Source: Mycobacterium sp. ITM-2016-00318 (GTDB lineage: Bacteria > Actinomycetota > Actinomycetes > Mycobacteriales > Mycobacteriaceae). Taken from it: a DNA stretch of 64,000 nucleotides. Positions 54,221 to 62,397 of the stretch are shown piece by piece; within the stretch, counting starts at the first letter, position 1, and every line of letters starts with the position of its first letter. The stretch is from assembly GCF_002968285.2 (NCBI RefSeq), contig NZ_CP134400.1, positions 4,712,001-4,776,000 on the forward strand. Reading direction: 5' to 3'. The notes below the pieces were generated by a model. That model was not told the DNA's origin, made no database searches, and worked only from the letters and a program-made list of their open reading frames with translations. The translations under genes and the position numbers were made by a program.

Positions 54221-55153
54221 TCAGCCGCAGAGCGTCTCGGACAGTTCCCACAGCCGGTGCGCGCGGTCTGCATCGACCGCATACGCCACGACCGTGTCGC
54301 GGATTCTGCAGTCCGCCAGATACACCCCTCCGACGCCGTTCAGATCCGCGGCCACCGCCCCCCACACCTGTGTTGCCGCGCCCTGTTCGGGCGTCAGCAC
54401 CTCCATCTTCGAAACATCGGTCTCTTCGGTTATCTCGCGTTGTTCGGGCATTGCGGTGATCGCGGCCACGTCCTCGCGTGACATGTGGCGCGCCAGGTTC
54501 GTCGCGACCATCCCGGGATGCACCGCATATGCGCGAACCCCGAAGTCGCACATACGCCCGTCGAGTTCGACGGCGTGCAGGATGTTGGCCGTCTTCGACG
54601 CTCCGTACGCGCGGAACTTGTTGTACTCACGGTGGTACCAGTTGGGGTCTTCGAGGTCGACGTCGGCGAGTTTGTGGCCGTCCGACGACAGGTTGACGAT
54701 GCGGGCACCGTCGGCGGCCGCGAGCTTCGTCTCGAGCCGACGGGTCAGCTCGAAGTGGCCGAGATGGTTGGTGCCGAATTGCAATTCGAAGCCGTCGGAG
54801 GTGTGGCCGAACGGCGTGAACATCACGCCGGCGTTGTTCATCAGGATGTGGATGGCAGGCACCGCGTCGGCGATTGCCTGTGCGGCATCGCGCACGCCCG
54901 CCAACGATGTCAGGTCGACCGCCACCGTCGTGAGGCGCGCATCGCCGACGGCGTCTTGAATCCACCGCTCGGCACCGGTCAGTCCGGCATGGCTGCGACC
55001 GGTCAGTACGACGTGCGCCCCGACAGAGGCCAACGCCCGCGCCGATTCCCTGCCGAGGCCGGAGGTCGCGCCGGTGATCACGCACACCTTGCCCGTGAGG
55101 TCGGTCCCGTCGACGACGTCCATCGCCGTGGGCCGGTGCGACTCTTCGTTCAA
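54221..55153 (-). CDS. Short-chain dehydrogenase, retinol-dehydrogenase-like
   Basis: About 310 residues. TTG 55153 is preceded by GAAGGGAAG; ATG 55123 is an alternative that still keeps the fold. The cofactor site is VCVITGATSGLGRESARAL, then LMNNAGVM, catalytic Ser in RIVNLSSDGHK and YGASKTANILHAVEL with the Y-x-x-x-K pair. The insert LEDPNWYHREYNKF is typical of the light-dependent-reductase/retinol-dehydrogenase branch of SDRs. The substrate is unknown. Confidence 0.87.
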   Translation of the reverse strand: MNEESHRPTAMDVVDGTDLTGKVCVITGATSGLGRESARALASVGAHVVLTGRSHAGLTGAERWIQDAVGDARLTTVAVDLTSLAGVRDAAQAIADAVPAIHILMNNAGVMFTPFGHTSDGFELQFGTNHLGHFELTRRLETKLAAADGARIVNLSSDGHKLADVDLEDPNWYHREYNKFRAYGASKTANILHAVELDGRMCDFGVRAYAVHPGMVATNLARHMSREDVAAITAMPEQREITEETDVSKMEVLTPEQGAATQVWGAVAADLNGVGGVYLADCRIRDTVVAYAVDADRAHRLWELSETLCG

Positions 55154-55207
55154 CCGCACTTCCCTTCGACGATCACGTCCGCCGGGCAAAAGGGCGGCGC
55201 GGTGAAG

Positions 55208-55444
55208 CTAGAGGAAGCGGCGGGTCGATCTGGCGACCGTGTAACCCGCTGAGAAGGTTTTCTCGATCACCTGACACTTGTTGTCGTGCAGGCACTCCAG
55301 TTCGAGAACGACGCCGCCGCCTGCCAGCGGTCTGCTCTCCAGGACTTTGTAATGCTGGCAACCGCCGTCGGCGTCATAGATGGGGTCACCGCAACGGACG
55401 TTCTCGATGGGCACTCGGTCCCCGACCTCGGAACTTGAAGACAT
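55208..55444 (-). CDS. Conserved-type small protein, 78 aa
   Basis: 78 residues from ATG 55444. The sequence is beta-rich and contains three cysteines (VRCGDPIYD, DGGCQHYKV, ELECLHDNKCQVIEK). No signal peptide or known motif is visible. A zinc-binding or disulphide-bonded small fold is possible. I do not recognise it. Confidence 0.55.
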   Translation of the reverse strand: MSSSSEVGDRVPIENVRCGDPIYDADGGCQHYKVLESRPLAGGGVVLELECLHDNKCQVIEKTFSAGYTVARSTRRFL

Positions 55445-55583
55445 ATCCCCGAGGGTAGGCCGAGGGCCGGACGCCGAACGCGAAAACACGGCGAAACCGC
55501 CCGGAAAACTCGCGAGAGACGCAACCCTCACTGAGTGACCGGATGGAGTGTCGGCTGTCGGTCGACGCGCGCATACTCGGCTC

Positions 55584-56441
55584 ATGGCCAAGCACAAACT
55601 GTTCTGCGTACCGGGAACCTGGGAGGCGGTGGCGGCGGCCGACGGCAATCCCGGCGGAATCACCCCCGGCGCCGAAATCGGTATGTTGCGAGGAATCACC
55701 GATCTCCTCAACCGCAACGTGTTCGACATCGTCTATGTGAATTATCCGGCCAGCTTCGGCCCGATCCCCGGCGGCGGGGAGGACCTGCTGACCGCACTCG
55801 GCAACCCGTCCTATCTGAAGTCACGCGATATGGGCGTCGCCGAGGTGAAGCGCCTCATCGGTGAACATCGGGGTTCGTTCGGCCTGCTGGGCTACAGCCA
55901 GGGCGGAGCCGTGGTCTCGCTCGTCGGGCGCGAACTGGTTTCGGGGTCGCTGACGGCGAGGCAGCGCGACTGCCGGTGGCTGCACGCCATCGCCTCGCCG
56001 CACCGCGGCCGGGGACGGACCTTCCACCTCGGAAACCGGCTGGCATACGAGGGCATCTCGGGGGACAACATCGTCAACTCCGGGACCATCGACTGGTTCG
56101 ACTACTGCCTGCCAGGAGACATCTACGGCAACGCGGACATCCGCGGCACGTATCTGAAGCAGGGCTACGACCTCGTCACGCCGCTCTCGCTGATGGATCC
56201 GTTCGAGATGATCGCGCAGATCGCCGCGAATCTCGTTGGCTGGCTGGAGTCGGGCGAACTGGGACCGCTGTCCATCTTCCGGGCCGTGAAGACGGGTTTC
56301 GACCTCGGTATCTTCCTGCGCGACTTCCCGCACGACAAGTACGGCGTGTGGGACATCATCCCGGGGTGGACGGCGCTGAGGCACTCCGCGAACCACCTGA
56401 ACTTCTGGGGTCCTCGCATCCCCGCCGCGATCAACGTATAG
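55584..56441 (+). CDS. LysB-like / cutinase-fold hydrolase
   Basis: 285 residues from ATG 55584 (MAKHKLFCVPGTWEA). The nucleophile elbow is FGLLGYSQGGAVVSLV, the acid is probably in DYCLPGDIYGN and the His in RHSANHLNFWG. The layout, with RTFHLGNRLAYEG and the C-terminal helical lid, resembles mycobacteriophage LysB, a mycolylarabinogalactan esterase, and related cutinase-like hydrolases. No signal peptide is seen, as with phage LysB. No other phage genes are nearby, so it may be a domesticated gene or a phage remnant. Confidence 0.78.
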   Translation: MAKHKLFCVPGTWEAVAAADGNPGGITPGAEIGMLRGITDLLNRNVFDIVYVNYPASFGPIPGGGEDLLTALGNPSYLKSRDMGVAEVKRLIGEHRGSFGLLGYSQGGAVVSLVGRELVSGSLTARQRDCRWLHAIASPHRGRGRTFHLGNRLAYEGISGDNIVNSGTIDWFDYCLPGDIYGNADIRGTYLKQGYDLVTPLSLMDPFEMIAQIAANLVGWLESGELGPLSIFRAVKTGFDLGIFLRDFPHDKYGVWDIIPGWTALRHSANHLNFWGPRIPAAINV

Positions 56442-56449
56442 CCGCGCGG

Positions 56450-56626
56450 ATGAGGGTCGGTTTCGTCGGGCTCGGGAACATGGGGTCGGCCATGGCCGCG
56501 AATCTGGCCAAAGCGGGCCACGAGGTCACCGTCTACAACCGGACGCGACCGAAGGTCGATGCGCTCGCCGCCCAGGGCGCACTGCCCGCATGGGAGGCGG
56601 GCGGTAGCGATCCGACGGACCGCTAG
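56450..56626 (+). pseudogene. N-terminal stub of a 3-hydroxyisobutyrate-dehydrogenase-like gene
   Basis: 58 codons from ATG 56450. The dinucleotide motif VGFVGLGNMGSAMAANLAKAG and HEVTVYNRTRPKVDAL are complete, but the family (about 290 residues) is cut after AWEAGGSDPTDR. The stop is only four bases inside the 3' end of the convergent SDR gene, so the rest was lost at that point. A functional product is unlikely. Confidence 0.78.
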
Positions 56627-57459
56627 GTCACGACTCCGCGCAGTCCGTCGGCGCCGAAGATCGGCTCCAGCATCGCCGAGTAGTCCGGTCCACGGCGCAC
56701 CAATACACCACCGTCGACGTTGATGACCTGACCCGTGATGTAGCTGGCGGCGTCACTGAGCAGAAAGAGCGCTGCATTGGCGATGTCGGAGACCTCACCG
56801 GGCCTCGGCAACGGGGTGCAGGCCGCGTAGTCTGCGCTCAACTCCGGCGAATCCAGCACCGGTGCAACAAGTTCGGTGCGAATGAGGCCCGGACGGATGG
56901 AGTTCACACGTACCCACGAAGGGCCCAGCTCGTCGGCGGCCAACTGCATGAGGTGGTCGATGCCCGCCTTCGACACCCCGTAGGCGCCGAACCACCTGTG
57001 GGTGTTGCTGGCGGCGATCGACGAGATCCCGATGAACGAGCCGCCGCCGCCGCGCACCATCTCGCGTGCCGAGTGCTTGAGCACATACATAGTGCCGTTG
57101 ATGTTCAGGTCGACCGTGCGCCGCCACAGCTCCGAATCGATCTGGGTGACGGGCCCGATCGTCTCGCTGCCGCCCGCGCAGTGCACGACGCCATACAGCG
57201 CGCCCGTCCATGCCGTCGCCGCCTCGACGACGCGGCTGACCTCGTCTTCATTGGTGACGTCGGCGGGCTCGTAGAGCACCGCGCCGCCATCGTCGGCGTG
57301 GGGCCTGATCTCCTCGGCGGCGGCGGCCAGCTTGTCGGCGTTGCGGCCGACCAGCATCACCTTTGCGCCTGCAGCGGCAGCCGCCGTGGCCACTCCCTTG
57401 CCGATTCCGCTGCCACCGCCGGTCACCAGGACCGTCTTCTCCGCCAACGAGAGCTGCAC
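56623..57459 (-). CDS. Short-chain dehydrogenase, KstR-regulon type
   Basis: 278 residues from GTG 57459, with GGAG close upstream. The cofactor site is VLVTGGGSGIGKGVATAAA, then HCAGGSETIG, the Ser in GISSIAASN and YGVSKAGIDHL with the Y-x-x-x-K pair. The tail ITGQVINVDGG is the common SDR end. A KstR-like palindrome lies 21 bases before the start, so it may belong to sterol or lipid catabolism. An enoyl-CoA hydratase gene is next upstream on the same strand, 52 bases away. Confidence 0.9.
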   Translation of the reverse strand: MQLSLAEKTVLVTGGGSGIGKGVATAAAAAGAKVMLVGRNADKLAAAAEEIRPHADDGGAVLYEPADVTNEDEVSRVVEAATAWTGALYGVVHCAGGSETIGPVTQIDSELWRRTVDLNINGTMYVLKHSAREMVRGGGGSFIGISSIAASNTHRWFGAYGVSKAGIDHLMQLAADELGPSWVRVNSIRPGLIRTELVAPVLDSPELSADYAACTPLPRPGEVSDIANAALFLLSDAASYITGQVINVDGGVLVRRGPDYSAMLEPIFGADGLRGVVT

Positions 57460-57479
57460 CGCTACTCCTCACGCAAAAC

Positions 57480-57493
57480 TGGAACAGGTTCTC
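57480..57493 (-). promoter_or_regulatory. KstR-like operator
   Basis: On the minus strand the site reads GAGAACCTGTTCCA. It matches the recalled KstR consensus TnnAACnnGTTnnA except for the first base. It lies 21 bases before the SDR start and 19 bases past the enoyl-CoA hydratase stop. Confidence 0.5.
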
Positions 57494-57511
57494 GTTATGG
57501 AACCATGCACG

Positions 57512-58456
57512 TCAAGGCGTGTCACGACGCGACGGCGTCGGGACACCCAGCGTGCGCCAGTCCGGCACGTCCGGCGGCAGGCCAACGGGATAGCGGTTGT
57601 CGTTGGCCGCCGCCCAGTGCGCGTGCCCGAGCTCGTGAATGTGGAACGCGTGCCTCAGCGCCTCGGTGAAGCCCATGGCGTCGGCGGCCGCGTTCACCGA
57701 GTCCTTGACCAGCAGAGCGGCCATCGTCGGCCGCTCCGCGATACGGCGTGCGAAATCGAGGGTTTTGTCCTCCAGCTCGGCGCGGGGAAAGACCTTCGAC
57801 ACCATGCCGAGCCGATACGCCTCATCCGCGTCAATCGAATCACCGGTCAACAGAAGCTCTTTGGCCTTGCGCGCGCCGAATTCCCATGGGTGGGCGTAAT
57901 ACTCGACGCCTGGCATTCCCATCCGCACTGCGACGACATCGCTGAACTTCGCGTCGTCGGCGGCCACGATCAGGTCGCACGCCCAGATCAGCATGAGGCC
58001 CGCCGATATGGCGTTTCCCTGCACCTGCGCGATCGTGATCTTGCGCAGATCTCGCCACCGTCGGGTGTTCTCGAAGAAGAAGTGCCACTCCTGAAGATAC
58101 GTTCTCTCCGCAATGCTGCTCATGTTCGAGCCGTGCGAACGGAACGTCGGATGCTGGGCCGGGCCCGGTTTGCGCTCGAGAAGCGCCGCCTCCGAACCGA
58201 GATCGTGGCCCGCGGAGAAGTTCTTCCCGCGACCGGCCAGGATGACCACCCGCACGTTGTCGTCGGCTTCCGCGCGGGCGAACGCTTCGTCCAACTGCAC
58301 GAGCAAGGTACGCGACTGCGCGTTCTGAGCCTCGGGACGGTCGAGCCAGATGCGGGCGATCCGCCCGTCGTTCAACGTCTCGTAGGTCACCTGAGGGGCC
58401 GGATCGTGGCGATCCGCTTCAGCGTTGGTCAGGTCCGGGCTAGCCACCGTACACAC
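57512..58456 (-). CDS. Enoyl-CoA hydratase/isomerase-family protein
   Basis: 314 residues from GTG 58456 (GTG 58447 is an alternative). Crotonase-fold landmarks are the RIWLDRPEAQNAQSR strand, the CoA-binding NFSAGHDLGSEA oxyanion loop, and QGNAISAGLMLIWACDLIVA. The C-terminal extension (residues 230-314) is long. The usual two catalytic glutamates are not clearly placed; GMPGVEYYAHPWEFG holds candidates. It probably acts in fatty-acyl or sterol side-chain degradation with the neighbouring SDR (inference). Confidence 0.88.
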   Translation of the reverse strand: MCTVASPDLTNAEADRHDPAPQVTYETLNDGRIARIWLDRPEAQNAQSRTLLVQLDEAFARAEADDNVRVVILAGRGKNFSAGHDLGSEAALLERKPGPAQHPTFRSHGSNMSSIAERTYLQEWHFFFENTRRWRDLRKITIAQVQGNAISAGLMLIWACDLIVAADDAKFSDVVAVRMGMPGVEYYAHPWEFGARKAKELLLTGDSIDADEAYRLGMVSKVFPRAELEDKTLDFARRIAERPTMAALLVKDSVNAAADAMGFTEALRHAFHIHELGHAHWAAANDNRYPVGLPPDVPDWRTLGVPTPSRRDTP

Positions 58457-58715
58457 CTCGTTACGTTCGAAGCTTCAGATGTAATGCACCCTACTTCGCT
58501 TGCCGCGGCCGGGAGCCAGCGGGATCTTCGACCAGCCCCTGTGGGGCAGGCCGGCTGCTTCCAGGCTCGGCACAGCAACCTGACAGACGGCTCACAGTTA
58601 CAGCACGATCGAACCGCGTCCGCCCGCTATCAGCCGGTGCATTCCTCTGGACGAGAGTAGTCTTTCGCTAGCAGATGCCCAGTCCTGCTACAACTTCAGA
58701 CGAGGCATAGGCAGG

Positions 58716-58898
58716 GTGCCCGACATCGTGCCGAATTCACCCGAATTCTCCAGTACGGCTCCTGTCGGCGGCCTTCCCGAGATCGGTGGCATTCCCTGCA
58801 CCGGCCACAACTCCGGCGAGTGCATCGGCCTCGAAGAGGAGCAGAACGCGGCAGGCCCGATCGCGGTGCCGCACTTAGAGGTCAGCGCCAGCCCGTAG
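58716..58898 (+). pseudogene. Signal-less copy of the small secreted protein family
   Basis: 60 codons from GTG 58716, covering only the second half of the family: VPNSPEFSS, then GGIPCTGHNSGECIGLEEEQ and an ASP end. The signal peptide and the first cysteine block are missing. Upstream in the same frame only a degenerate stretch remains. The intact relatives are at 52814 and 59107; this one is a decayed duplicate or an unexported short form. Confidence 0.7.
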
Positions 58899-59106
58899 CG
58901 GCGGCGCAGTTCCGAACGAAGCCGGCAGGGCCGGACCCGTTTCTCGGGTCCGGCCCTGGGTTCTTTGGTCTTGATTTGCCCGCTTGGCCTGCAGAAATCG
59001 TGGCCGCGATATTGACAGGAAACTTTGCGAACTCATGCAGATTCCTTCCAGCTTCCATACAATCGCCCCGACGAGACCTTTCAGGTGGACTACAGAAAGC
59101 GTGACG

Positions 59107-59502
59107 ATGGCGATCATGAAGTTCCCAGCACGACGACTGATCATTGCCGGTGGATTCGCCGTCGCGGTTGCGGCAGCCCCGGCGATCGCCTTCGTCGCGG
59201 CACCCACGCCCGCGGCCACCCCGCTCGCCCAATGCCCCGGCGGCGAGGAGCACGACCTCTACACCTCCCTCTGCGTCCCCCACCTTGTGCCCAATGCCGG
59301 CTCGCGCTACTCGACCATCGGCGGTAATCCCGACCTTCCCGCGGTGAACCTTCCCGGTGGTGGCGGCTCGATCCCCTGCACCGGCCACAACTCGGGGCAA
59401 TGCATCGGCTTGGCGGAGGAACAGCAGGTGCCCATGGTGACGCCCCAATCGACGTTCGGCAGCAGCCCGACGGTCACCGGTTCCACCGGGTCCATCGGCT
59501 GA
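59107..59502 (+). CDS. Small secreted mycobacterial protein of the Ibp1-annotated family, copy 2
   Basis: 131 residues from ATG 59107 (GTG 59101 is possible). The signal peptide is ARRLIIAGGFAVAVAAAPAIAF. The mature blocks CPGGEEHDLYTSLC, VPHLVPNAGS, GSIPCTGHNSGQCIGLAEEQ and a Ser/Thr-rich tail match the paralogue at 52814. Cysteine spacing is the same, so the fold is probably shared. The function is unknown. Confidence 0.82.
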   Translation: MAIMKFPARRLIIAGGFAVAVAAAPAIAFVAAPTPAATPLAQCPGGEEHDLYTSLCVPHLVPNAGSRYSTIGGNPDLPAVNLPGGGGSIPCTGHNSGQCIGLAEEQQVPMVTPQSTFGSSPTVTGSTGSIG

Positions 59503-59539
59503 TACCAGCGTCGCGCCTCAGCGCATATATGGTGGTGTG

Positions 59540-59704
59540 ATGGCTGCCAAATCTGATCCCGCCGAGCTCGGCGACGTCGAACCGCTGGCCGACAGCACCG
59601 CAAGGCAGGCCCGTCGAGTTGTCGCCGCCTACGCGACCGACGCCGACGAGTGCCGGATCTTCCTCTCGATGCTCGGCATTGGACCGGCGAAGCTCGAGGC
59701 GTAG
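59540..59704 (+). CDS. Small conserved protein upstream of otsA (Rv3489-like)
   Basis: 54 residues: MAAKSDPAELGDVEPLADST, then a helix (ARQARRVVAAYATDADECRI) and an end LSMLGIGPAKLEA. It resembles Rv3489 in length and in lying directly before otsA. GGTGGTG precedes the ATG weakly. The stop TAG is immediately followed by the otsA GTG, so the two are coupled. The function is unknown; a link to trehalose synthesis is suggested only by position. Confidence 0.75.
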   Translation: MAAKSDPAELGDVEPLADSTARQARRVVAAYATDADECRIFLSMLGIGPAKLEA

Positions 59705-61201
59705 GTGAGTGCGGGGGGCGGCCAGGAAGTCGGCTCCGGCAACTCTGACTTCGTCGTCGTAGCCAACCGGCTGCCGATCGACATGGAACGGCTGCCCGAC
59801 GGCACGACCACGTGGAAGCGCAGTCCGGGCGGGCTTGTCACCGCCCTCGAGCCGCTGCTGCGCAGGCGCAAAGGCGCGTGGATCGGCTGGCCGGGCATCC
59901 CCGACAGCGACGAAGAGCCGATGGCCGAGGACGACCTTCGGCTGTACCCGGTGGCCCTGTCCGCCGAAGACGTTGCGATGTACTACGAGGGCTTCTCCAA
60001 CGCCACCCTCTGGCCGCTCTACCACGACGTCATCGTCAAGCCGATCTACCACCGCGAGTGGTGGGACCGCTACGTAGAGGTCAATCGTCGCTTCGCCGAA
60101 GCCACGGCGCGCGCCGCCGCCGAAGGCGCCACGGTTTGGGTCCAGGACTACCAGCTGCAGCTGGTCCCGAAGATGCTGCGGATGCTGCGGCCCGATCTCA
60201 CGATCGGTTTCTTCCTGCACATTCCGTTTCCACCGGTCGAGCTGTTCATGCAGATGCCGTGGCGAACGGAGATCATCGAAGGCCTCCTCGGCGCAGACCT
60301 CGTCGGCTTCCATCTGCCCGGTGGCGCGCAGAACTTTCTCATTCTGTCGCGCCGATTGGTGGGCGCCAACACCTCACGCGCCTCGGTCGGTGTTCGTTCG
60401 CGCTTCGGCGAGGTCCACATCGGTTTTCGCACAGTCAGAGTCGGCGCGTTCCCGATCTCCATCGATTCTGGGGACCTCGACGCCAAGGCAAGAGACAAAA
60501 GCGTTCGTCAGCGGGCGCGTGAGCTGCGCAACGAACTCGGTAATCCGCGCAAGATTCTTCTCGGCGTAGACCGACTGGACTACACCAAGGGCATCGACGT
60601 TCGCCTCAAAGCGTTTTCCGAACTCCTGGCCGAAGGCAGGGTCAAGCGGGACGACACCGCGCTCGTCCAGCTGGCCACGCCGAGCCGTGAACGCGTCGAG
60701 AGCTACAAGGTGATGCGCGAGGACATCGAGCGGCAGGTCGGCCACATAAACGGCGAGTTCGGGGAGGTCGGCCACCCCATCGTGCACTACATTCACCGGC
60801 CGGTCCCCCGTGAGGAGCTCATCGCGTTCTTCGTCGCGTCCGACGTCATGCTGGTCACGCCGCTGCGGGACGGCATGAACCTGGTGGCCAAGGAGTACGT
60901 CGCCTGCCGCAGCGATCTCGGCGGCGCCCTCGTGCTCAGCGAATTCACCGGTGCCGCAGCGGAACTCCGACAGGCCTACCTCGCCAACCCGCACCACCTC
61001 GACGGCGTCAAGGACGCGATCGAGGGGGCGCTGAATCAGACGCCGGAGGAGGGCAGGCGCAGGATGCGCGCGCTGCGCAGGCAGGTGCTCGCCCATGACG
61101 TCGACCGCTGGGCGCGGTCGTTCCTCGATGCACTCGCTTCGACACCGTCCGCGGAGCGGACAATTCAATCCGAGCCGGCGGACTCCTTTAAATCGGAGTG
61201 A
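59705..61201 (+). CDS. otsA: Trehalose-6-phosphate synthase
   Basis: 498 residues from GTG 59705. OtsA joins UDP- or GDP-glucose with glucose-6-phosphate, the first step of the OtsAB route. The GT20 motifs are present: [13 protein letters not shown] with the loop [40 protein letters not shown] and [15 protein letters not shown]. The phosphatase otsB is not in the window. It converges on the Mce-associated gene with a 14-base overlap, exactly as in the otsA-mce4 arrangement of mycobacteria. Confidence 0.96.
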   Translation: MSAGGGQEVGSGNSDFVVVANRLPIDMERLPDGTTTWKRSPGGLVTALEPLLRRRKGAWIGWPGIPDSDEEPMAEDDLRLYPVALSAEDVAMYYEGFSNATLWPLYHDVIVKPIYHREWWDRYVEVNRRFAEATARAAAEGATVWVQDYQLQLVPKMLRMLRPDLTIGFFLHIPFPPVELFMQMPWRTEIIEGLLGADLVGFHLPGGAQNFLILSRRLVGANTSRASVGVRSRFGEVHIGFRTVRVGAFPISIDSGDLDAKARDKSVRQRARELRNELGNPRKILLGVDRLDYTKGIDVRLKAFSELLAEGRVKRDDTALVQLATPSRERVESYKVMREDIERQVGHINGEFGEVGHPIVHYIHRPVPREELIAFFVASDVMLVTPLRDGMNLVAKEYVACRSDLGGALVLSEFTGAAAELRQAYLANPHHLDGVKDAIEGALNQTPEEGRRRMRALRRQVLAHDVDRWARSFLDALASTPSAERTIQSEPADSFKSE

Positions 61202-61676
61202 TGTAGTTGATCAGCCACTGGCCGTCGACCTTGACGTAGTCCACCTTCAGCCGGCTGCCGTCATACACCGGGTTTTTGGACTTGTCGGTCACCGTACGGT
61301 TCAGGTACACCATCACAGAGCCCGAGTTGCGTTGTGCGTCCAAGACTCCCACTCCCACGGTGTTGGCCTGACTGACCAGCTGCCGTTCCCGCGCCTGCGG
61401 AATGATGTCCTTGTTCGCACGATCCCTGAACTCTTGGCGATAGCCGGGCGTCAGAAGTGGATAGACATCGTTGAGGCTGCGCTCGACCGTCTGGTAGTCG
61501 TAGCCGAACACCTTGGGGATCTGTTCGGCCGCTTTGTCGGCGAGGACGGCTCGCGCATCCTTCTCGCCCTGGATCTCGACTCCGGACCAGTAATACCAAC
61601 CGCCGACGCCGGCCAGCGCGACGAAACCGACACCCAGCGCAACGGCGAGGGCCCCGACGAGTCTGGCGAGCCTCAC
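61188..61676 (-). CDS. Mce-associated membrane protein (Rv3492c-like)
   Basis: 162 residues from GTG 61676, with GAGGAGGACAAAAGG before it. One membrane helix ([20 protein letters not shown]) is followed by an extracytoplasmic domain of the Mce-associated (Mas) type: [20 protein letters not shown] then [10 protein letters not shown]. Such proteins stabilise Mce transporters in the cell envelope. It is the last gene of the mce4 operon here. Confidence 0.88.
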   Translation of the reverse strand: MRLARLVGALAVALGVGFVALAGVGGWYYWSGVEIQGEKDARAVLADKAAEQIPKVFGYDYQTVERSLNDVYPLLTPGYRQEFRDRANKDIIPQARERQLVSQANTVGVGVLDAQRNSGSVMVYLNRTVTDKSKNPVYDGSRLKVDYVKVDGQWLINYITPI

Positions 61677-61707
61677 CCTTTTGTCCTCCTCGCGTGCGGG
61701 GCCGACA

Positions 61708-62397
61708 TCAATTGCCCCCGTCGGGGTACTTGAGGTCGTAGAACGACATGTGGCCGTTGTCGTCTTGCGCCACGGTGACCCGAAGCCGGTAGGGCTTGGA
61801 CGGCTGGTTGTTGCCGTCGAGGTCGGTGACGGTGACCCGCGTCGCCACCAGGACATCGGCCCTGTTGGCGAGGTCGTCGAACTTCTCCAGCGCCGCCCCG
61901 TTGATCATGGCTTCGGCACTGGCGTTGGTATCCCGGAAGAGCAGTTTGAGATTCTCTGCGTTCTTGCCCTGGCTCATCATGTCGCGCAGCGGTCCGCTGG
62001 TGCTGTTGACGAACCGGTCGACGTCAGCATCGATCGTCTCCTGGGTGTAGCTGAACATGTTCACCACGTACTGGGACGCGGTGTCCACGAACGACTGCAG
62101 GCGCGCCGCTTCGGCTTCCTCGCTGTCCTGATGCTTCACCGTGAGGACCACCGCAACCCCGAGCGCGATGACAACGACGAGCGTCGTCGCAAGCGATACC
62201 AGGGCGACCAGCGACCTGTGCGGCTGCCGCCGGGCCGGGGGGCCCACCGGCTTGGACAGCCGGACCCGCACGGGCTTGGGCGCGTCGACGGCCACACTCG
62301 TCGAGGTCGCGTCCCCGCTGGCAGGCCCCGCTGCCCTTGACGCGCGACGCCTTCCCGCCGGCTTCGCCGATTCCGTCGAAGCCGTCTCTTGTGCCAT
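61708..62397 (-). CDS. Mce-associated membrane protein (Rv3493c-like)
   Basis: 229 residues from ATG 62397. A basic Pro-rich cytoplasmic N-terminus (about 60 residues) is followed by one membrane helix (LVSLATTLVVVIALGVAVVL) and a Mas domain (SYTQETIDADVDRFVNSTSG, then YRLRVTVAQDDNG). It follows mce4F with no gap and precedes the second Mas gene by 31 bases, so all are in one operon. Confidence 0.88.
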   Translation of the reverse strand: MAQETASTESAKPAGRRRASRAAGPASGDATSTSVAVDAPKPVRVRLSKPVGPPARRQPHRSLVALVSLATTLVVVIALGVAVVLTVKHQDSEEAEAARLQSFVDTASQYVVNMFSYTQETIDADVDRFVNSTSGPLRDMMSQGKNAENLKLLFRDTNASAEAMINGAALEKFDDLANRADVLVATRVTVTDLDGNNQPSKPYRLRVTVAQDDNGHMSFYDLKYPDGGN

